Source: Janthinobacterium sp. FW305-129
Lineage (GTDB): Bacteria > Pseudomonadota > Gammaproteobacteria > Burkholderiales > Burkholderiaceae_D
Length of the DNA: 64,000 nucleotides
NCBI RefSeq assembly: GCF_020858115.1
Contig: NZ_JACYMM010000010.1
Span: forward strand, 217,933 to 281,932
Direction: 5' to 3'
In this document: positions 1-8,101 of the stretch, piece by piece
How the letters are laid out: each line of letters starts with the position of its first letter
Position numbering within the stretch: position 1 is the first letter of the stretch
The notes under the pieces: generated by a model
What the model saw: the letters and a program-made list of their open reading frames with translations, nothing else
Database searches by the model: none
Told to the model about the DNA's origin: nothing
Program-made: the position numbers and the translations under genes

Positions 1-1113
1 ATCCTCGGCTGCGCCGTGTGGAATATCGACGGCGACACGAGCACGGCCACGCGCAGCTGGCTCAGCGGCGCTGCCGCCGCCGCTGTCGCGCTGATGCTGT
101 ATTTCTGGGCCCATCTGCACAATTCCCTCGTCGCGCCGCTGGGCGACGCCATCACGGTGGCGCGCAAGATGGCCGGCGGCGACTTGACGGGCGTCATCGA
201 CAAGGTGCGCGATGATGATATGGGTCAATTGATGGCGGCCTTGCGCCAGACCAATATCAACTTGCACAGCATCATCGGCGACGTGCGCGCCAACTTCGAG
301 GATATCCGCATCACCACGGCGGAAATCGCCACGGGCAATATGGATCTGTCCAGCCGCACGGAATCGCAGGCGTCCAGCCTGGAGCAGACGGCGGCCAGCA
401 TGGAAGAACTGACGTCCACCGTGCAAAACAGCGCCGACCACGTGTCCACGGCCAACGACCTGGCGGTGCAGGCGTCCACCATCGCTGCCAAGGGCGGCAC
501 CATCGTCAGCGAAGTAGTCACCACGATGGACGAGATCAGCAGCTCGTCGCGCAAGATTCTCGACATCATCGGCCTGATCGACGGCATCGCCTTCCAGACG
601 AATATCCTGGCCTTGAACGCGGCCGTGGAAGCGGCCCGCGCGGGCGAGCACGGCCGCGGCTTTGCCGTCGTGGCCGGCGAAGTGCGCAGCCTGGCGCAGC
701 GCTCGGCCACCGCGGCGAAAGAGGTGAAAAACCTGATCGACCATTCGATCGCCACCGTGAACGCGGGCAGCGTGCTGACCAGCAATGCGGGCGCCACCAT
801 GGCGGAAGTGATCGCTTCGGTGGCCCGCGTGACGGAAATGATGGACGAGATTTCCTCGACCACGCGCGAGCAGAACCAGGGCATCGGGCAAGTCAACCAG
901 GCCGTCATTCACATGGATGGCATCACGCAGCAGAACGCGGCGCTGGTGGAGCAGGCCGCCGCGGCCGCCACCAACCTGGCGCAGCGCACCGAGAGCGTGG
1001 CCCAGTCGATCGGCATCTTCAAACTGAAGGCCTCGCCCAAGCGCAAGGCTGCCGGCGTGGGCCGCAGCGTGGGTGCTGGCGTGGCGGCGCGCGCCTTGCT
1101 GAAGGCACGCTAA
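1..1113 (+). CDS. Methyl-accepting chemotaxis protein, 5'-truncated by window edge
   Basis: C-terminal part of a membrane chemoreceptor that signals to CheA/CheW. The frame is open to base 1 with no stop, so the sensory domain and true start lie outside the window; the GTG at 16 is probably internal. Visible are the end of a membrane segment, a HAMP linker (about residues 35-90) and a long coiled-coil signalling domain. Its tip is the canonical hairpin ([18 protein letters not shown] and [18 protein letters not shown]). The C-terminus ends in a basic ARALLKAR tail and has no NWETF-type CheR/CheB tether. Ligand unknown. Confidence 0.93.
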   Translation: MLGCAVWNIDGDTSTATRSWLSGAAAAAVALMLYFWAHLHNSLVAPLGDAITVARKMAGGDLTGVIDKVRDDDMGQLMAALRQTNINLHSIIGDVRANFEDIRITTAEIATGNMDLSSRTESQASSLEQTAASMEELTSTVQNSADHVSTANDLAVQASTIAAKGGTIVSEVVTTMDEISSSSRKILDIIGLIDGIAFQTNILALNAAVEAARAGEHGRGFAVVAGEVRSLAQRSATAAKEVKNLIDHSIATVNAGSVLTSNAGATMAEVIASVARVTEMMDEISSTTREQNQGIGQVNQAVIHMDGITQQNAALVEQAAAAATNLAQRTESVAQSIGIFKLKASPKRKAAGVGRSVGAGVAARALLKAR

Positions 1114-1122
1114 GACCATCAT

Positions 1123-1145
1123 CCCGCCAGTGCAACGCTGGCGGG
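1123..1145. terminator. Hairpin between convergent genes
   Basis: Perfect 8-bp stem (CCCGCCAG / CTGGCGGG) with a 7-nt loop, between the MCP stop and the stop of the convergent lipoprotein gene. No U-tract follows on either strand, so intrinsic termination is possible but weakly supported. Confidence 0.45.
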
Positions 1146-1147
1146 AG

Positions 1148-1456
1148 CTACTTCCGTACCCGGTACACCTCGCCGCTGCGCACCTTCTTCACCACCCCAT
1201 CCCCGCCAAACAAGATCACATATTCGCCCTGCGCGCCCGAGGCGGCCGGGTAGCTGTACATCCACACTTCATAGCCGCTGTCGAAGCGGATCGAGGTGCT
1301 GTCGCCCAGCGCGGCGCGCACCTGTTCGCGCGTGCTGCTGCCCGGCTGCACCGTCTGTTGCAGCGTAGCGTAAGGTACATTCTTGCTTGCCTGCAAGGCG
1401 CGCGTGCCGGAACAGGCGGCCAGCAGCGCCAGCAGGGGAAAGATCAGCCATTTCAT
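1148..1456 (-). CDS. SmpA/OmlA (BamE)-like small lipoprotein
   Basis: A 102-residue protein with a lipoprotein signal peptide (lipobox LAAC, Cys at about 15), so probably anchored in a membrane facing the periplasm. The mature part, with TREQVRAALGDST followed by a short beta-rich segment (YEVWMYSY), resembles the SmpA/OmlA/BamE fold. It is not necessarily BamE itself, because the context is not that of the BAM-linked gene. Its start overlaps the stop of the upstream gene at 1453 by 4 bases (ATGA), so the two are probably co-translated. Confidence 0.8.
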   Translation of the reverse strand: MKWLIFPLLALLAACSGTRALQASKNVPYATLQQTVQPGSSTREQVRAALGDSTSIRFDSGYEVWMYSYPAASGAQGEYVILFGGDGVVKKVRSGEVYRVRK

Positions 1457-2241
1457 GGCGCCACCTCGTCCATATAGTCAAATTCCAGCAGGGTGTCGTC
1501 GGGCCAGCTGGCATCCCACAGGGGCGCGTAATACGTGCGGTCGAGCAAGACCTGGCAATCGCAATAGGGCAGCGAGGCGGGCGTCTGCTCGCCGCCCGCG
1601 TACAGCATGGTGAACGGCAGGGCCAGGCGCCGCTCCCCATGCACGAGGGTCACGCCGAACAGGGGGCGGTCCGTGAAGAACAGATAATTGCCGTCCGGCT
1701 CGGAACACACTTTATCAGTGCTGTAGAGCATGCTGGACAGCCAGGCGATGATTTGCGGATCGTTCGAGATCAGCCCCGAATCCATGCCGGCGCGGCATTC
1801 CAGGCGCAGGTCGCCCAGGCGCCGCGTGCCGGGAGGCAAGCCGGGCGTGATCACCTGCGCGCGCCAGCTCATGGTGGACGCCTTGCGGTTGGCGATCAGC
1901 ACGGCATCCTCGCGTGCCGCTTGCGCATGGCGCACGGGGGCAAAGCTGTTGTCCTCTGCCAATGGTAACGGGATGCTGACGGTGTCGCCGGCGATGCGCA
2001 GCTGCACGCCCGTCATGTCCACGCCGGGCTGGCGCGGCAGCAAACGAAAGCGCAGCACGGCCTGCGGCGCCAGCGCATGGTCGCGCTCGAAGCGGTCCAC
2101 GCCCTGCAGCATCTTGCGATACGATTTATCGACGGGGTCGCGCGTGGCGTCCACTTTCACTTGCGGCACGGGCGCGGTTTGCGCCAGCGCAACAGCGCCA
2201 TGGAGCAGCAGAACCAGCAGCAGGGAGGGATGAATGCGCAT
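1453..2241 (-). CDS. Secreted protein of unknown function
   Basis: A 262-residue protein with an N-terminal signal peptide (hydrophobic core LLLVLLLHGAVALA, likely cleavage after AQA/LAQ). No catalytic motif was recognised. The C-terminal half has Cys pairs (CDC near residue 228, plus C150 and C179 regions) that could form disulphides in the periplasm. Translationally coupled to the SmpA-like lipoprotein by a 4-base overlap, which suggests the two act together in the envelope. Function not assigned. Confidence 0.72.
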   Translation of the reverse strand: MRIHPSLLLVLLLHGAVALAQTAPVPQVKVDATRDPVDKSYRKMLQGVDRFERDHALAPQAVLRFRLLPRQPGVDMTGVQLRIAGDTVSIPLPLAEDNSFAPVRHAQAAREDAVLIANRKASTMSWRAQVITPGLPPGTRRLGDLRLECRAGMDSGLISNDPQIIAWLSSMLYSTDKVCSEPDGNYLFFTDRPLFGVTLVHGERRLALPFTMLYAGGEQTPASLPYCDCQVLLDRTYYAPLWDASWPDDTLLEFDYMDEVAP

Positions 2242-2290
2242 GGCCTGATGCTACGCTTTTTTGCGCAGCTGCCACGCACGCGTGGGTCTA

Positions 2291-2650
2291 TCAGTATTCG
2301 CTATATTTGCGCGCGTCGCCGCGCACCTGCTGCGCCGGATACTTCTGCGCGTTGAGTTCCATCTTTTCCAGCACGGCCGCGTGCAGGTTGACGCCGCTCT
2401 TGTCGGCCAGCCGTACCAAATACATCAGCACGTCGGCCAGCTCGTGGCGGATGCCCGCGCGCCTGGCTTCGTCCAGTTCGCTATCCACGCCCGTCGGCAG
2501 CCACTGGTAGTGTTCGGCCAGTTCCGCCACTTCCACGGACAGGGCCATGGCAAGGTTTTTCGGCGTGTGGAACTGGTCCCAGTCGCGCTCGTCGGCAAAG
2601 GCGCGCAGGCGCGCGCGGATATCGAGCAGGCTGTCGCTGGGCGCGCTCAT
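2291..2650 (-). CDS. MazG-like nucleotide pyrophosphohydrolase
   Basis: A 119-residue all-alpha NTP pyrophosphohydrolase of the MazG/iMazG or dCTPase type, expected to hydrolyse (d)NTPs to (d)NMP and PPi and sanitise the nucleotide pool. The Mg-binding motifs are visible: EVAELAEHYQW (ExxE) and ELADVLMYLVRLAD (ExxD). The open frame extends much further upstream, but the ATG at 2650 fits the family length and overlaps the upstream GNAT stop by 4 bases, indicating coupling. Confidence 0.88.
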   Translation of the reverse strand: MSAPSDSLLDIRARLRAFADERDWDQFHTPKNLAMALSVEVAELAEHYQWLPTGVDSELDEARRAGIRHELADVLMYLVRLADKSGVNLHAAVLEKMELNAQKYPAQQVRGDARKYSEY

Positions 2651-3108
2651 GCCGCCGCCTGCAGCGGTTTTTCCATGAAGACACTGAATGGATCGTCGGG
2701 ATAGTCGCCGTACGGTCCGCGCCGCTGGTAGCCGTGGCGCGCGTACAGGGCGATGGCTTCCGGCTGGTGGATGCCCGTTTCCAGGGTCAGCAGGCGGCAG
2801 CCGCGCGCCAGCGCCTGCTCTTCCAGCAGGGCCAGCAGGCGCTTGGCCAGGCCCAGGCCGCGGCTGTCCGGGTGCACATACATGCGCTTGAGCTCGCCGA
2901 ATGCGGGCGTGACGACGATGGCGCCGCAGGCGCGCGCCGCGCCCGCCGCATCGCGGGCGACGGCAAACAGCAGGGTGTCCGGCGGCACGGAGGCCAGATC
3001 CAGTGAATAGACGCACTCGGCCGGATACAGCGTTTGTTGATATGCATCAAGCTCGGCGATCAGGGTCTGCACATCGGCTTGCTGCGGCGATTCCAGGTGA
3101 ATTTGCAT
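2647..3108 (-). CDS. GNAT family N-acetyltransferase
   Basis: A 153-residue acetyl-CoA-dependent acyltransferase. The acetyl-CoA loop (HPDSRGLGLAKRLL, the R/Q-x-x-G-x-G/A type) and the downstream motif B (ALYARHGYQRRGPYGDY) are visible. Substrate unknown. I chose the ATG at 3108 because the protein then opens directly into the first GNAT strand. An upstream in-frame GTG at 3120 has a GAGGG about 13 bases before it and remains possible. Forms a two-gene unit with the MazG-like gene. Confidence 0.85.
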   Translation of the reverse strand: MQIHLESPQQADVQTLIAELDAYQQTLYPAECVYSLDLASVPPDTLLFAVARDAAGAARACGAIVVTPAFGELKRMYVHPDSRGLGLAKRLLALLEEQALARGCRLLTLETGIHQPEAIALYARHGYQRRGPYGDYPDDPFSVFMEKPLQAAA

Positions 3109-3144
3109 GGGGGAAAGCACGTTGACTGAGATTCCCTCATGGTA

Positions 3145-4581
3145 TCACTGCGGCGGCGCCAGGCGCATGGTCAGGCCGATGGGCGACATCACAAAGCCCA
3201 TCAGTTCCTGCGCCTCGCCGCCATCGGGCGTATCGACGCCGGCGATGTCGAAGCTGCCCAGCAGCATGGCCATGGCGATCTTGATTTCCAACAAGGCCAG
3301 GTAGCGGCCCGGGCACGTGCGCAAGCCGGCGCCGAACGGCATGGCGGCGCGCTTGTCGCTGGCTTCCGCATTGCCGGCCAGCCAGCGCTCGGGCTTGAAC
3401 GCTTGCGCGTCGGGAAAGTGCGCATCGGACACGCTGTCGTGGCGCATCACGCACCACAGCATGCTGCCGGCGGGCACGGCCACGTCGCCCACCACCGTGT
3501 CGCGCAGCGCCTCGAGCGGGATGTAGGGCGCCACCGGTTTCAGACGCATGGCTTCGCTGGCGCAGGCGCCCAGGTAGTCGAGGCTGTCCATCTGCGCCAG
3601 GGTGAAGTGCGCCGCGTCGGGTGCCAGGCGCCGCACTTCCTCGCGCGCCTTCGCCAGGGTATGCGGATTGCTTTGCAGCAAATAAATCATCCAGGAGATC
3701 GTGTTGGCCGTCGTGTCTTCGCCCGCCAGCAGCATGGTCAGCACATTGCCGGCCACGGCGCGGTCGTCCACGCCGCTGCCGGCTTCGTCGGCGGCGGCGA
3801 TCATGGCTTCGAGCAGGTTGGGCGGCCGCACGCGCCGGGCGGGATCGCGTTCCAGGCGGGTGCGGGCCTGCCGCACCAGGTCGGCCACGGCCACGTCCAG
3901 CGCCGCCACGTCGCGGTCCAGCCGGCGGTCGACGGGCAGCTTGAAGTAGCGCCAGTACGGCACCATCGACAGGCTGCGCCGCGCCACGGCGGGCAGGATC
4001 GCGTCGAGGTGGCGCTGGATCACGTCTTCGCCCGATTCCAGCGTGTTGACTGCAGTGCCGAAGGCCAGGCCGGCGATGATGTCGACCGTGTAGCGTTTCA
4101 GGTCGCCGTCCAGGTCGATCGCCTTGCCTTGCGTGGCGGCAAGATGCCAGCGCCGCTGCAGGCGCTGCGCCACCGTCACCAGCGCGGGGAAATACGCCTT
4201 GATGGCGCCCGGCGCCATGCCGGCCATCACCATGCGGCGCTGGTTGCGCCACTCGCCGCCCTCGGCCAGGAACAGGCCGGGGATGCCGCCCATTTCCACG
4301 GAAATCGTGTAGCTCGACAGCGGACGCCGGAAGCCGTCCGGGCGGTCGCGCAGCACGGCCGACACCGCCTCGCTGTCGGCCACCACCAGCACCAGCGTGC
4401 GGCCGAACCAGGCGCGCATGAGGGGGCCGTAGCGCCGTACCCAGCCTTCCACGTCGCGGTGGATACGCGGCAGTCTTACTTGCAGCGCGTTGCCGATGAT
4501 GGGCAGCGCGAACGGCCCCGGCAACTGGCGGATCTGGCGCAGGGCGGTGGCGGGGGCGGCGGCGTGGTCGAGCGGTGGCAT
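3145..4581 (-). CDS. Cytochrome P450 monooxygenase
   Basis: A 478-residue haem-thiolate monooxygenase. The haem-binding loop FGAGLRTCPGRYLA carries the axial Cys (about residue 423). The I-helix oxygen-activation motif AGEDTTANT and the K-helix ExxR (EAMR) are present. No redox partner gene is adjacent, so electrons must come from elsewhere. The ATG at 4581 is preceded by AGGAG at good spacing; the longer open frame upstream lacks support. It is divergent from an AraC regulator 113 bp away, which may control it. Substrate unknown; there is no signal peptide. Confidence 0.93.
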   Translation of the reverse strand: MPPLDHAAAPATALRQIRQLPGPFALPIIGNALQVRLPRIHRDVEGWVRRYGPLMRAWFGRTLVLVVADSEAVSAVLRDRPDGFRRPLSSYTISVEMGGIPGLFLAEGGEWRNQRRMVMAGMAPGAIKAYFPALVTVAQRLQRRWHLAATQGKAIDLDGDLKRYTVDIIAGLAFGTAVNTLESGEDVIQRHLDAILPAVARRSLSMVPYWRYFKLPVDRRLDRDVAALDVAVADLVRQARTRLERDPARRVRPPNLLEAMIAAADEAGSGVDDRAVAGNVLTMLLAGEDTTANTISWMIYLLQSNPHTLAKAREEVRRLAPDAAHFTLAQMDSLDYLGACASEAMRLKPVAPYIPLEALRDTVVGDVAVPAGSMLWCVMRHDSVSDAHFPDAQAFKPERWLAGNAEASDKRAAMPFGAGLRTCPGRYLALLEIKIAMAMLLGSFDIAGVDTPDGGEAQELMGFVMSPIGLTMRLAPPQ

Positions 4582-4681
4582 GGCGTACTCCTGGTGGATG
4601 GCGACAATGACATCACTGTAGCGCGCTTGCCGGCGAGCGTCTTGAACGAATACGACATCGCGCGGCGCCCGGCTTTGCCGG

Positions 4682-4687
4682 TACAAT
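4682..4687 (+). promoter_or_regulatory. Candidate -10 element of the AraC gene
   Basis: TACAAT lies 7 bases before the ATG at 4695, which would put transcription start at or next to the start codon. No good -35 hexamer is visible at 16-18 bp, so the call is tentative. Confidence 0.35.
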
Positions 4688-4694
4688 CGTCGCC

Positions 4695-5552
4695 ATGCCT
4701 GCCGCCCCTATGCCCCTGACCCGTCTGATCGCGCCGCGCACCGCGCTCGCTTCCTGCGTGCGCGCCTTCCTCGTGCGCGACACCACGCGCAGCGCGCCAT
4801 TGCCGCCCGCGCAGCGCCTGAACCGCTTTCCCGCCACGCCCATGTGCTGCCTGCTGTGGACCGTCGCGGGCGAGGTCGAGGCGGCGGCGCCCGGCCCCGA
4901 TTTGCTGCAGGTGCGCATGCCGCCCGCCCTGTTCAGCGGCCCGCGCGGCTATCCGCTGGTCAGCTACAACCCCGGCCCCGTGCACTCGTTCATGGTGATG
5001 CTGTATCCGGCCGCCCTGCATGCGCTGACGGGCATCGACATGGCCGTCCTGTTCGACCAGGTGCGCCCGCTCGAACCCCTGTTCGACGCCGACTGGCTGG
5101 CGCTGTCCGATGCCGTGCTGGCCGCGCCCGACGATGCCGCGCGCGTCAGGCTGGTGGAGGATTTTCTCGCGCCGCGCTGGGCGGTGGCGCGCAAGAACGG
5201 CGACCATCCGGCCGGCGCCGTGCAAGACTGGGTGCGCCGCCTGGGCGTGCAGGCAGCATCGACGGGCCTGGCCAGCGGCGTGCGCAATATCGAGCGCCGC
5301 ATCAAGGCCTGGGCCGGCCAGCCCATGCGCACCCTGCGCCGCATGCACCGCGCGGAACAGTCGTTTCTCGACGCGCGCGAGGCCATGCTGCAAGGCAATG
5401 CCGCATGGAGCGATATCGCCGCCGATGGCGGTTACGCCGACCAGGCCCACCTGTGCCGCGAAGTGCGCGCCATCACGGGCTTGAGTCCCACCGAACTGGC
5501 GCGCGCCAGCCGCGACGACGAGAGTTACTGGGTCTATCGCATATGGGCTTGA
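4695..5552 (+). CDS. AraC family transcriptional regulator
   Basis: A 285-residue regulator. The C-terminal AraC/XylS double helix-turn-helix is visible from about residue 185: NIERRIKAWAGQPMRTLRR, then WSDIAADGGYADQAHLCRE and the family signature ending ITGLSPTEL. The N-terminal half is a probable ligand-sensing domain. It is divergent from the P450 gene and may regulate it (inference from position). No Shine-Dalgarno is visible before the first ATG; a second in-frame ATG lies at 4710. The last two bases of its TGA stop are the first two bases of a structured repeat. Confidence 0.88.
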   Translation: MPAAPMPLTRLIAPRTALASCVRAFLVRDTTRSAPLPPAQRLNRFPATPMCCLLWTVAGEVEAAAPGPDLLQVRMPPALFSGPRGYPLVSYNPGPVHSFMVMLYPAALHALTGIDMAVLFDQVRPLEPLFDADWLALSDAVLAAPDDAARVRLVEDFLAPRWAVARKNGDHPAGAVQDWVRRLGVQAASTGLASGVRNIERRIKAWAGQPMRTLRRMHRAEQSFLDAREAMLQGNAAWSDIAADGGYADQAHLCREVRAITGLSPTELARASRDDESYWVYRIWA

Positions 5553-5670
5553 TGCCTGACCAAACCTACTGCGCGTCGGTATAGGCGGCCTGCGATGCTC
5601 ACCGTACTAGAGTACGGTTGCGCTTCTTAGCCACCTCTCCCTTCCGCTCGCTACGGTTTTGTCAGGCATC
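5551..5670 (-). repeat. Structured intergenic repeat, copy 1
   Basis: About 120 bp filling the gap between the convergent AraC and acetolactate synthase genes. Ends are inverted repeats (GATGCCTGACCAAACC at 5551-5566; the complement of 5655-5670 matches 15 of 16). Read on the minus strand it shares linkers GTAGCGAGCGG, GAGCA-CGCAGG and CGACGCGCAGTAG with the copy at 20963-21084. The central hairpin is ACCGTAC-TCTA-GTACGGT; its stem differs from copy 2 by paired substitutions. Confidence 0.85.
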
Positions 5671-5693
5671 GGGACGCTGCGGGGGGATAGGTT

Positions 5694-7448
5694 TTACGTA
5701 GCGGGTTCCTGGAATACCACGCCTTTTGCCAAAGTGACTTCATGGTGGCCCGCGCCGGGCGCCAGCATGGGGAAGCAGTTTTCCGCGCCATGCACGCGCA
5801 CGTCGAGGAAATACGGGCCCTCGGACGCCAGGCAGGTCGTCAATGCCCCGTCGAGTTCCTCGCGCCGGCTCACCGTGTGCGCCTGCCAGCCGAAGGCGCG
5901 CGCCAGGGCGACGAAATCGGGCAGCGCTTCCGTGTAGCTGTGGCTGTAGCGCCCGCCGTGTATCAGTTCCTGCCACTGGCGCACCATGCCCATGTAGCCA
6001 TTGTTCGACAACACCACCTTCACGGGCAGGCGGTGCTGCACGGCCGTGGCCAGTTCCTGGATATTCATCAGGATCGACGCGTCGCCGCTGACGCACACGA
6101 CGCAGGCATCCGGGTGGGCGATCTGCGCGCCGATGGCGGCCGGCAAGCCATAACCCATGGTGCCGGCGCCGCCCGAGGTCAGCCAGCGCCGGGGCTGCTC
6201 GAAGCGCAAATGCTGCGCCGCCCACATCTGGTGCTGGCCCACGTCGGTCGAGACGATGGCGTCGCCGCTGTCCATGCTGTCGAGCGCCGCCTGCAGCCGC
6301 CGCATCAGCGCCTGCGGCGCGATCACCTCGGGCGTGTCGACGAACGCCAGCGAATCCTGCGCGCGCCAGCCGTCGATGCGCTGCCACCACGGCTGGCGGT
6401 CCGCCAGCAATCGCCCGCGCAGCTGCGCCAGCAGGGCCGCCAGCACGGGCGCGCAGTCGCCGCGCAGGGCCACGTCGGCGCGCACCACCTTGCCAATCGA
6501 GGCCGGATCGATGTCGACGTGGATGACCTTTGCGCCAGGACAAAAGGCGTCCAGCCTGCCCGTGACGCGGTCGTCGAAGCGGGCGCCGACGCAAATCACC
6601 AGGTCCGCATGGTGCATGGCCAGGTTCGCTTCCAGGGTGCCGTGCATGCCCAGCATGCCCAGGAAGGCCGGGTGCGAGGCGGGAAAGGCGCCCAGGCCCA
6701 GCAGGGTTAATGTACACGGCGCGGCCGCCAGTTTCACCAGCTGGCCAAATGCGGCGCAGGCGTCCGGGCCGGAATTGATGAGCCCTCCGCCGCCATAGAA
6801 CACGGGCTGGCGCGCGGAGGCGATCAGGCTGGCGGCCAGTGCGAGATCGGAGGCGGCCGGTGGCGCCACCGGGGCCGGCGTGGGAGGGGCAAGTACCGTC
6901 GTTGCCTGCACCGGCGCCAGCTGCAGATCCTTGGGAAAATCGACCAGCACGGGGCCGGGCCGGCCCTGCGTGGCTTGCGCATACGCTTCCTGCACGACGG
7001 CCGCCGTCTCGTCGGCCGTGCGGATTTGCCGGTTCCACTTGGTGACGGGGCGCGAAATGCCCAGCGCGTCGCATTCCTGGAAGGCGTCCGTGCCGATGCT
7101 GGTGGTGGCCACCTGGCCGCTGATGCAGATCACGGGGATCGAATCGCACAGGGCGTCGAGCAAGCCCGTGGTGGTGTTGCTCATGCCGGGGCCGGACGTG
7201 ACGAAGACGACGCCGGGCCGGCCCGTGCTGCGCGCATAGCCTTCGGCCGCGTGCACGGCCGCCTGTTCGTGGCGCACCAGCACGTGGCGCAATCGGGGCT
7301 GGGCGTGCAGCGCATCGTACAGGGGCAGCACGGCGCCGCCCGGGTAGCCGAAGACGGTGTCGACGCCCAGCGCCAGCAGGGTATCGATCAGGGTGCTGGC
7401 GCCGTTGTGGGCTGCGCGCGCGAGGAGGGGAGCGGGATCGGGTTTCAT
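5694..7448 (-). CDS. ilvB: Acetolactate synthase large subunit
   Basis: A 584-residue ThDP-dependent enzyme that condenses pyruvate (or pyruvate plus 2-oxobutyrate) in valine, leucine and isoleucine synthesis. The three domains are in order: N-terminal PYR domain with catalytic Glu in VRHEQAAVHAAEGYA (about E61), a central domain, and a PP domain with the ThDP/Mg motif GDASILMNIQELATA ending in SNNGYMG. No small regulatory subunit (ilvN/ilvH) is adjacent, so this may be an accessory isozyme. The ATG at 7448 fits the family; the longer frame upstream lacks support. Divergent from an Lrp/AsnC regulator. Confidence 0.92.
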   Translation of the reverse strand: MKPDPAPLLARAAHNGASTLIDTLLALGVDTVFGYPGGAVLPLYDALHAQPRLRHVLVRHEQAAVHAAEGYARSTGRPGVVFVTSGPGMSNTTTGLLDALCDSIPVICISGQVATTSIGTDAFQECDALGISRPVTKWNRQIRTADETAAVVQEAYAQATQGRPGPVLVDFPKDLQLAPVQATTVLAPPTPAPVAPPAASDLALAASLIASARQPVFYGGGGLINSGPDACAAFGQLVKLAAAPCTLTLLGLGAFPASHPAFLGMLGMHGTLEANLAMHHADLVICVGARFDDRVTGRLDAFCPGAKVIHVDIDPASIGKVVRADVALRGDCAPVLAALLAQLRGRLLADRQPWWQRIDGWRAQDSLAFVDTPEVIAPQALMRRLQAALDSMDSGDAIVSTDVGQHQMWAAQHLRFEQPRRWLTSGGAGTMGYGLPAAIGAQIAHPDACVVCVSGDASILMNIQELATAVQHRLPVKVVLSNNGYMGMVRQWQELIHGGRYSHSYTEALPDFVALARAFGWQAHTVSRREELDGALTTCLASEGPYFLDVRVHGAENCFPMLAPGAGHHEVTLAKGVVFQEPAT

Positions 7449-7455
7449 GGCCTTA

Positions 7456-7479
7456 TTTTCTGCCTGATGCGGCAGAAAA
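7456..7479 (-). promoter_or_regulatory. 5' UTR hairpin before ilvB
   Basis: Perfect 9-bp inverted repeat (TTTTCTGCC and GGCAGAAAA around a 6-nt loop) ending 7 bases before the ilvB start codon. In the mRNA the hairpin would sit immediately 5' of the weak AAGG ribosome-binding sequence. It could be a translational control hairpin or a DNA operator; the sequence does not decide. Confidence 0.5.
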
Positions 7480-7512
7480 GGCTGCTGGTTTTCTCGTATA
7501 GAATGCATTATT

Positions 7513-7527
7513 CAGCAAAATTTGCTG
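7513..7527. promoter_or_regulatory. Palindromic operator between ilvB and Lrp gene
   Basis: Perfect 7-1-7 palindrome (CAGCAAA, A, TTTGCTG) 21 bp before the Lrp/AsnC start and 65 bp before ilvB. Size and position suit an AsnC/Lrp-type dimer acting on both divergent genes. The binding protein is inferred. Confidence 0.55.
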
Positions 7528-7547
7528 CAAAATAGTGAAAGAACAGA

Positions 7548-8009
7548 ATGAAGCTCGATAAATTCGACCTCGCCATCCTGACGGCCCTGCAGCAGGACGC
7601 CCGCATCAGCCTGCACGATCTGAGCGCCAAGGTGGGCCTGACCTCGTCGCCATGCTGGGCGCGCATCAAGCGCATGGAAGACGATGGCGTCATCGAAGGC
7701 TACACGGTGAACGTCAACGCGGCCAAGGTGGGGCTGGCCGACACCGTCATCGTGCAAGTCACGCTGGACGACCATTCCGACCAGGCCCTGTTCGAATTCG
7801 GCCACGCGCTGGCCATGATCCCGGAAGTACTGGAAGCGTTTCTTGTGTCCGGCGACTACGATTACTACCTGCGCATTGCGGTGAGCGACACGCGCGACTA
7901 CGAACGCCTGTTGCGCGAGCGCCTGTATAAAATTCCCGGCATCCGCCACAGCAAATCGAGCTTTGTGTTGCGCCAGCTCAAGCAGAGCTACCTGCCCCTG
8001 CAACGGTGA
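7548..8009 (+). CDS. Lrp/AsnC family transcriptional regulator
   Basis: A 153-residue feast/famine regulator. The N-terminal winged helix-turn-helix (LDKFDLAILTALQQDARIS, then VGLTSSPCWARIKRMEDDGVIEGY) is typical of Lrp/AsnC. The C-terminal RAM/AsnC effector domain follows (VIVQVTLDD...FEFGHALAMIPEVLEAFLVSGDYDYYLRI), normally binding an amino acid and driving octamer assembly. Divergence from ilvB and the palindrome between them suggest control of branched-chain amino acid synthesis by a leucine-like effector (inference). Confidence 0.92.
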   Translation: MKLDKFDLAILTALQQDARISLHDLSAKVGLTSSPCWARIKRMEDDGVIEGYTVNVNAAKVGLADTVIVQVTLDDHSDQALFEFGHALAMIPEVLEAFLVSGDYDYYLRIAVSDTRDYERLLRERLYKIPGIRHSKSSFVLRQLKQSYLPLQR

Positions 8010-8052
8010 ACCTGTACACGGCGGGAGTTTTTCCCTAGCCCATCCCCGGTGG

Positions 8053-8070
8053 CTGTCCGATACTGGACAG
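8053..8070. promoter_or_regulatory. Palindrome in TonB-receptor promoter region
   Basis: CTGTCC and GGACAG separated by 6 bases, 31 bp before the receptor start. It sits just upstream of a TATAAA (8083-8088), where a -35 box would be. It does not resemble a Fur box. Candidate operator, protein unknown. Confidence 0.4.
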
Positions 8071-8101
8071 TAATAAAACCACTATAAAAACGGGGAGACG
8101 C

